Below are positions 5,211 to 6,547 of a DNA stretch of 6,547 nt, one piece after another. Both the position numbers and the translations under genes were made by a program. The notes beneath the pieces are model-generated. The model saw only the letters and a list, made by a program, of their open reading frames with translations, was not told the DNA's origin and searched no databases. The first letter of the stretch is position 1, and every line of letters begins with the position of its first letter. Location of the stretch: the NCBI GenBank assembly GCA_002454335.1, contig DKIP01000006.1, positions 2,467-9,013 on the forward strand, written 5' to 3'. Origin of the DNA: Cytophagaceae bacterium UBA6715 (GTDB lineage: Bacteria; Bacteroidota; Bacteroidia; Cytophagales; Spirosomataceae).

Positions 5211-6547
5211 ATGCAAGGATTATCCATAAATTTATCGCAACAGCAACGACTTTCTCCTCAGCAAATTCAGCTGATTAAGTTATTGCAAATCCCGACGGCT
5301 GAATTGGCCGCGCGGATCGAAGCGGAATTGGAGGAAAATCCGGCTTTGGAGGAAGGAATATCCGAAGAGCGTTTGGAGGAAATGGGTGATCGAGAGACGG
5401 TGGATGATTTAGCGCATGAGGAGATGGCTATCGATGATTATCTACAAGATGATTATGCAGGCTACAAAATGGCGGGCGATTCCTACGACCCCAACGAGGA
5501 AATGAGGGACCGTCCGATGCCCACGGTGCCTAGTGCTGAAGAGTTTTTACTGATGCAAATTGGATTTGTGATTACCAATGATCGGGAAAGAATTATAGCT
5601 GAACAGTTAATAGGCTCTTTGGAAGATGATGGTTATTTGCGTCGGAACATCGAAAGTATTGTGAATGATTTAGCCTTTACGGTTGGTTTTGAAACTGATT
5701 ATCAGGAAGTTGAGTCGGTTTTATTGAAAGTCCAACAATTGGATCCTGCGGGTATCGGTGCAAGGGATTTGCAGGAATGTTTGTCCATACAGTTGCATCG
5801 TAAGCATTTCGCCAACGAGCAGGCTTTACTTGTTGCGATTCGGTTAATTGATCAATACTTTGATGAGTTTTCGAAAAAACATTACAGTCAATTGCAACAA
5901 AAATTGGGGGTTGATGATGCATTGATGAAACAAGCCATCAAAATTATCACGCATTTGAATCCTAAACCTGGAGGAAGCGAAGCGGGGGAGGTAGCACCTT
6001 TTTTGCAACCCGATTTTATTGTGAGCCAATTGGACGGTAAATTAGATATCAAATTAAACGGTAAAAATGCTCCCGAATTACGTGTGAGTAAGTCTTTTCA
6101 GGAAATGCTACAAACCTATTCCAAAGGAGATAAGCAGCAGAAAGAAGTGAAGGAAGCGGTAACATTCATCAAGCATAAGCTGGATTCTGCGTCTTGGTTC
6201 ATTCAAGCGATCCAACAGCGACAGGGAACATTGTTGAAAACGATGGAAAGTATTGTTGCACAGCAATATGAATTTTTCCTAAGCGGTGATGAGTCAAAAC
6301 TCAAACCTCTCCGCATGAAGGAAATTGCCGAAGTGATTGAAATGGACATTTCGACGGTATCCCGTGTCGTTTCGGCTAAGTCGGTGCAAACGGATTTTGG
6401 TATGTATCCCTTGAAGTATTTCTTTTCTGAAGGGATTACACATGAGTCGGGCGAGGATTTTTCAACCCGCGAGGTAAAGAATATTTTACGCGAATTGATT
6501 GAGCATGAGCCCGCAGGACATGCCTATTCGGATGAGGAATTAGAAGG
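5211..6547 (+). CDS. rpoN: RNA polymerase sigma-54 factor RpoN (3' end cut off by window edge)
   Basis: Sigma-54 directs RNA polymerase to -24/-12 promoters, where opening needs an AAA+ enhancer-binding activator. The frame is open for 445 full codons to the edge with no stop. Region I is the Gln/Leu-rich activator-interacting segment, residues 1-47 (LSQQQRLSPQQIQLIKLLQ, then ELEENPALEEG). Region II is a very acidic linker, about 48-105. The core-binding domain follows, with SAEEFLLMQIGF, a DDGYLRRNIES segment, and LDPAGIGARDLQECL, all typical of the family. The DNA-binding part includes the helix-turn-helix MKEIAEVIEMDISTVSRVVS (369-388) and then FGMYPLKYFFSEG (396-408). The window stops at YSDEELE, about 20 residues before where the RpoN box should lie, so that motif cannot be checked. 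ATG 5211 is the first ATG after the in-frame stop at 5196-5198; there is no Shine-Dalgarno sequence. It is divergent from asnS across 101 bp. Confidence 0.97.
   Translation, partial: MQGLSINLSQQQRLSPQQIQLIKLLQIPTAELAARIEAELEENPALEEGISEERLEEMGDRETVDDLAHEEMAIDDYLQDDYAGYKMAGDSYDPNEEMRDRPMPTVPSAEEFLLMQIGFVITNDRERIIAEQLIGSLEDDGYLRRNIESIVNDLAFTVGFETDYQEVESVLLKVQQLDPAGIGARDLQECLSIQLHRKHFANEQALLVAIRLIDQYFDEFSKKHYSQLQQKLGVDDALMKQAIKIITHLNPKPGGSEAGEVAPFLQPDFIVSQLDGKLDIKLNGKNAPELRVSKSFQEMLQTYSKGDKQQKEVKEAVTFIKHKLDSASWFIQAIQQRQGTLLKTMESIVAQQYEFFLSGDESKLKPLRMKEIAEVIEMDISTVSRVVSAKSVQTDFGMYPLKYFFSEGITHESGEDFSTREVKNILRELIEHEPAGHAYSDEELE

Noticed and set aside
4988..5278. Plus-strand ORF of 96 codons spanning the asnS start, the intergenic region and the rpoN start
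   Set aside because: It overlaps the 5' ends of both flanking genes in another frame and shows no domain; the rpoN frame at 5211 is clearly the real one.
5677..6029. Two overlapping minus-strand ORFs
   Set aside because: They are antisense shadows of rpoN, which has conserved sigma-54 sequence across this stretch.

Overview
This window looks like ordinary chromosomal core sequence from a member of the Bacteroidota, most likely of the Cytophagales/Sphingobacteriales type. Three things suggest this. One gene belongs to DUF4290, a family I know only from that phylum. The MurA and sigma-54 sequences have the style of the phylum. No start codon has a clear Shine-Dalgarno sequence, and the one promoter-like motif (TAnnTTTG) fits the Bacteroidota -7 element. 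The genus is a guess. I see no mobile element, RNA gene, CRISPR array, prophage gene or frameshift.

Layout. Positions 1-5109 hold five genes, all on the minus strand and packed so tightly that they are almost certainly one operon. In order of transcription they are asnS (asparaginyl-tRNA synthetase), a small membrane diacylglycerol/undecaprenol kinase, a DUF4290 protein with an Asn-rich tail, murA (first committed step of peptidoglycan synthesis), and a NorM-type MATE efflux protein that runs off the left edge. The junctions are a 1-nt overlap (TAATG) and gaps of 1, 5 and 1 nt. A 101-bp divergent intergenic region (5110-5210) separates asnS from rpoN (sigma-54), which is on the plus strand and runs off the right edge just before its RpoN box. 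There is no other non-coding stretch of note.

How the genes fit together. The operon joins a translation enzyme to envelope functions. MurA makes the peptidoglycan precursor, the kinase probably feeds the undecaprenyl-phosphate carrier pool (inference), and the MATE protein exports cationic compounds. The DUF4290 protein sits between the two wall-related enzymes and has no known function.

Most notable points: (i) MurA has Asp in place of the usual catalytic-loop Cys, which predicts fosfomycin insensitivity; (ii) the DUF4290 protein ends in a 30-residue tail with 19 Asn, built from two 16-residue units whose codons differ mostly at synonymous positions, and it is encoded in the same operon as AsnRS directly before the murA start; (iii) the lipid kinase has Asn where E. 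coli DgkA has Asp80; (iv) the asnS/rpoN intergenic region carries two perfect, divergently oriented TATTTTTG boxes. I found no convincing evidence of a new multi-gene system.
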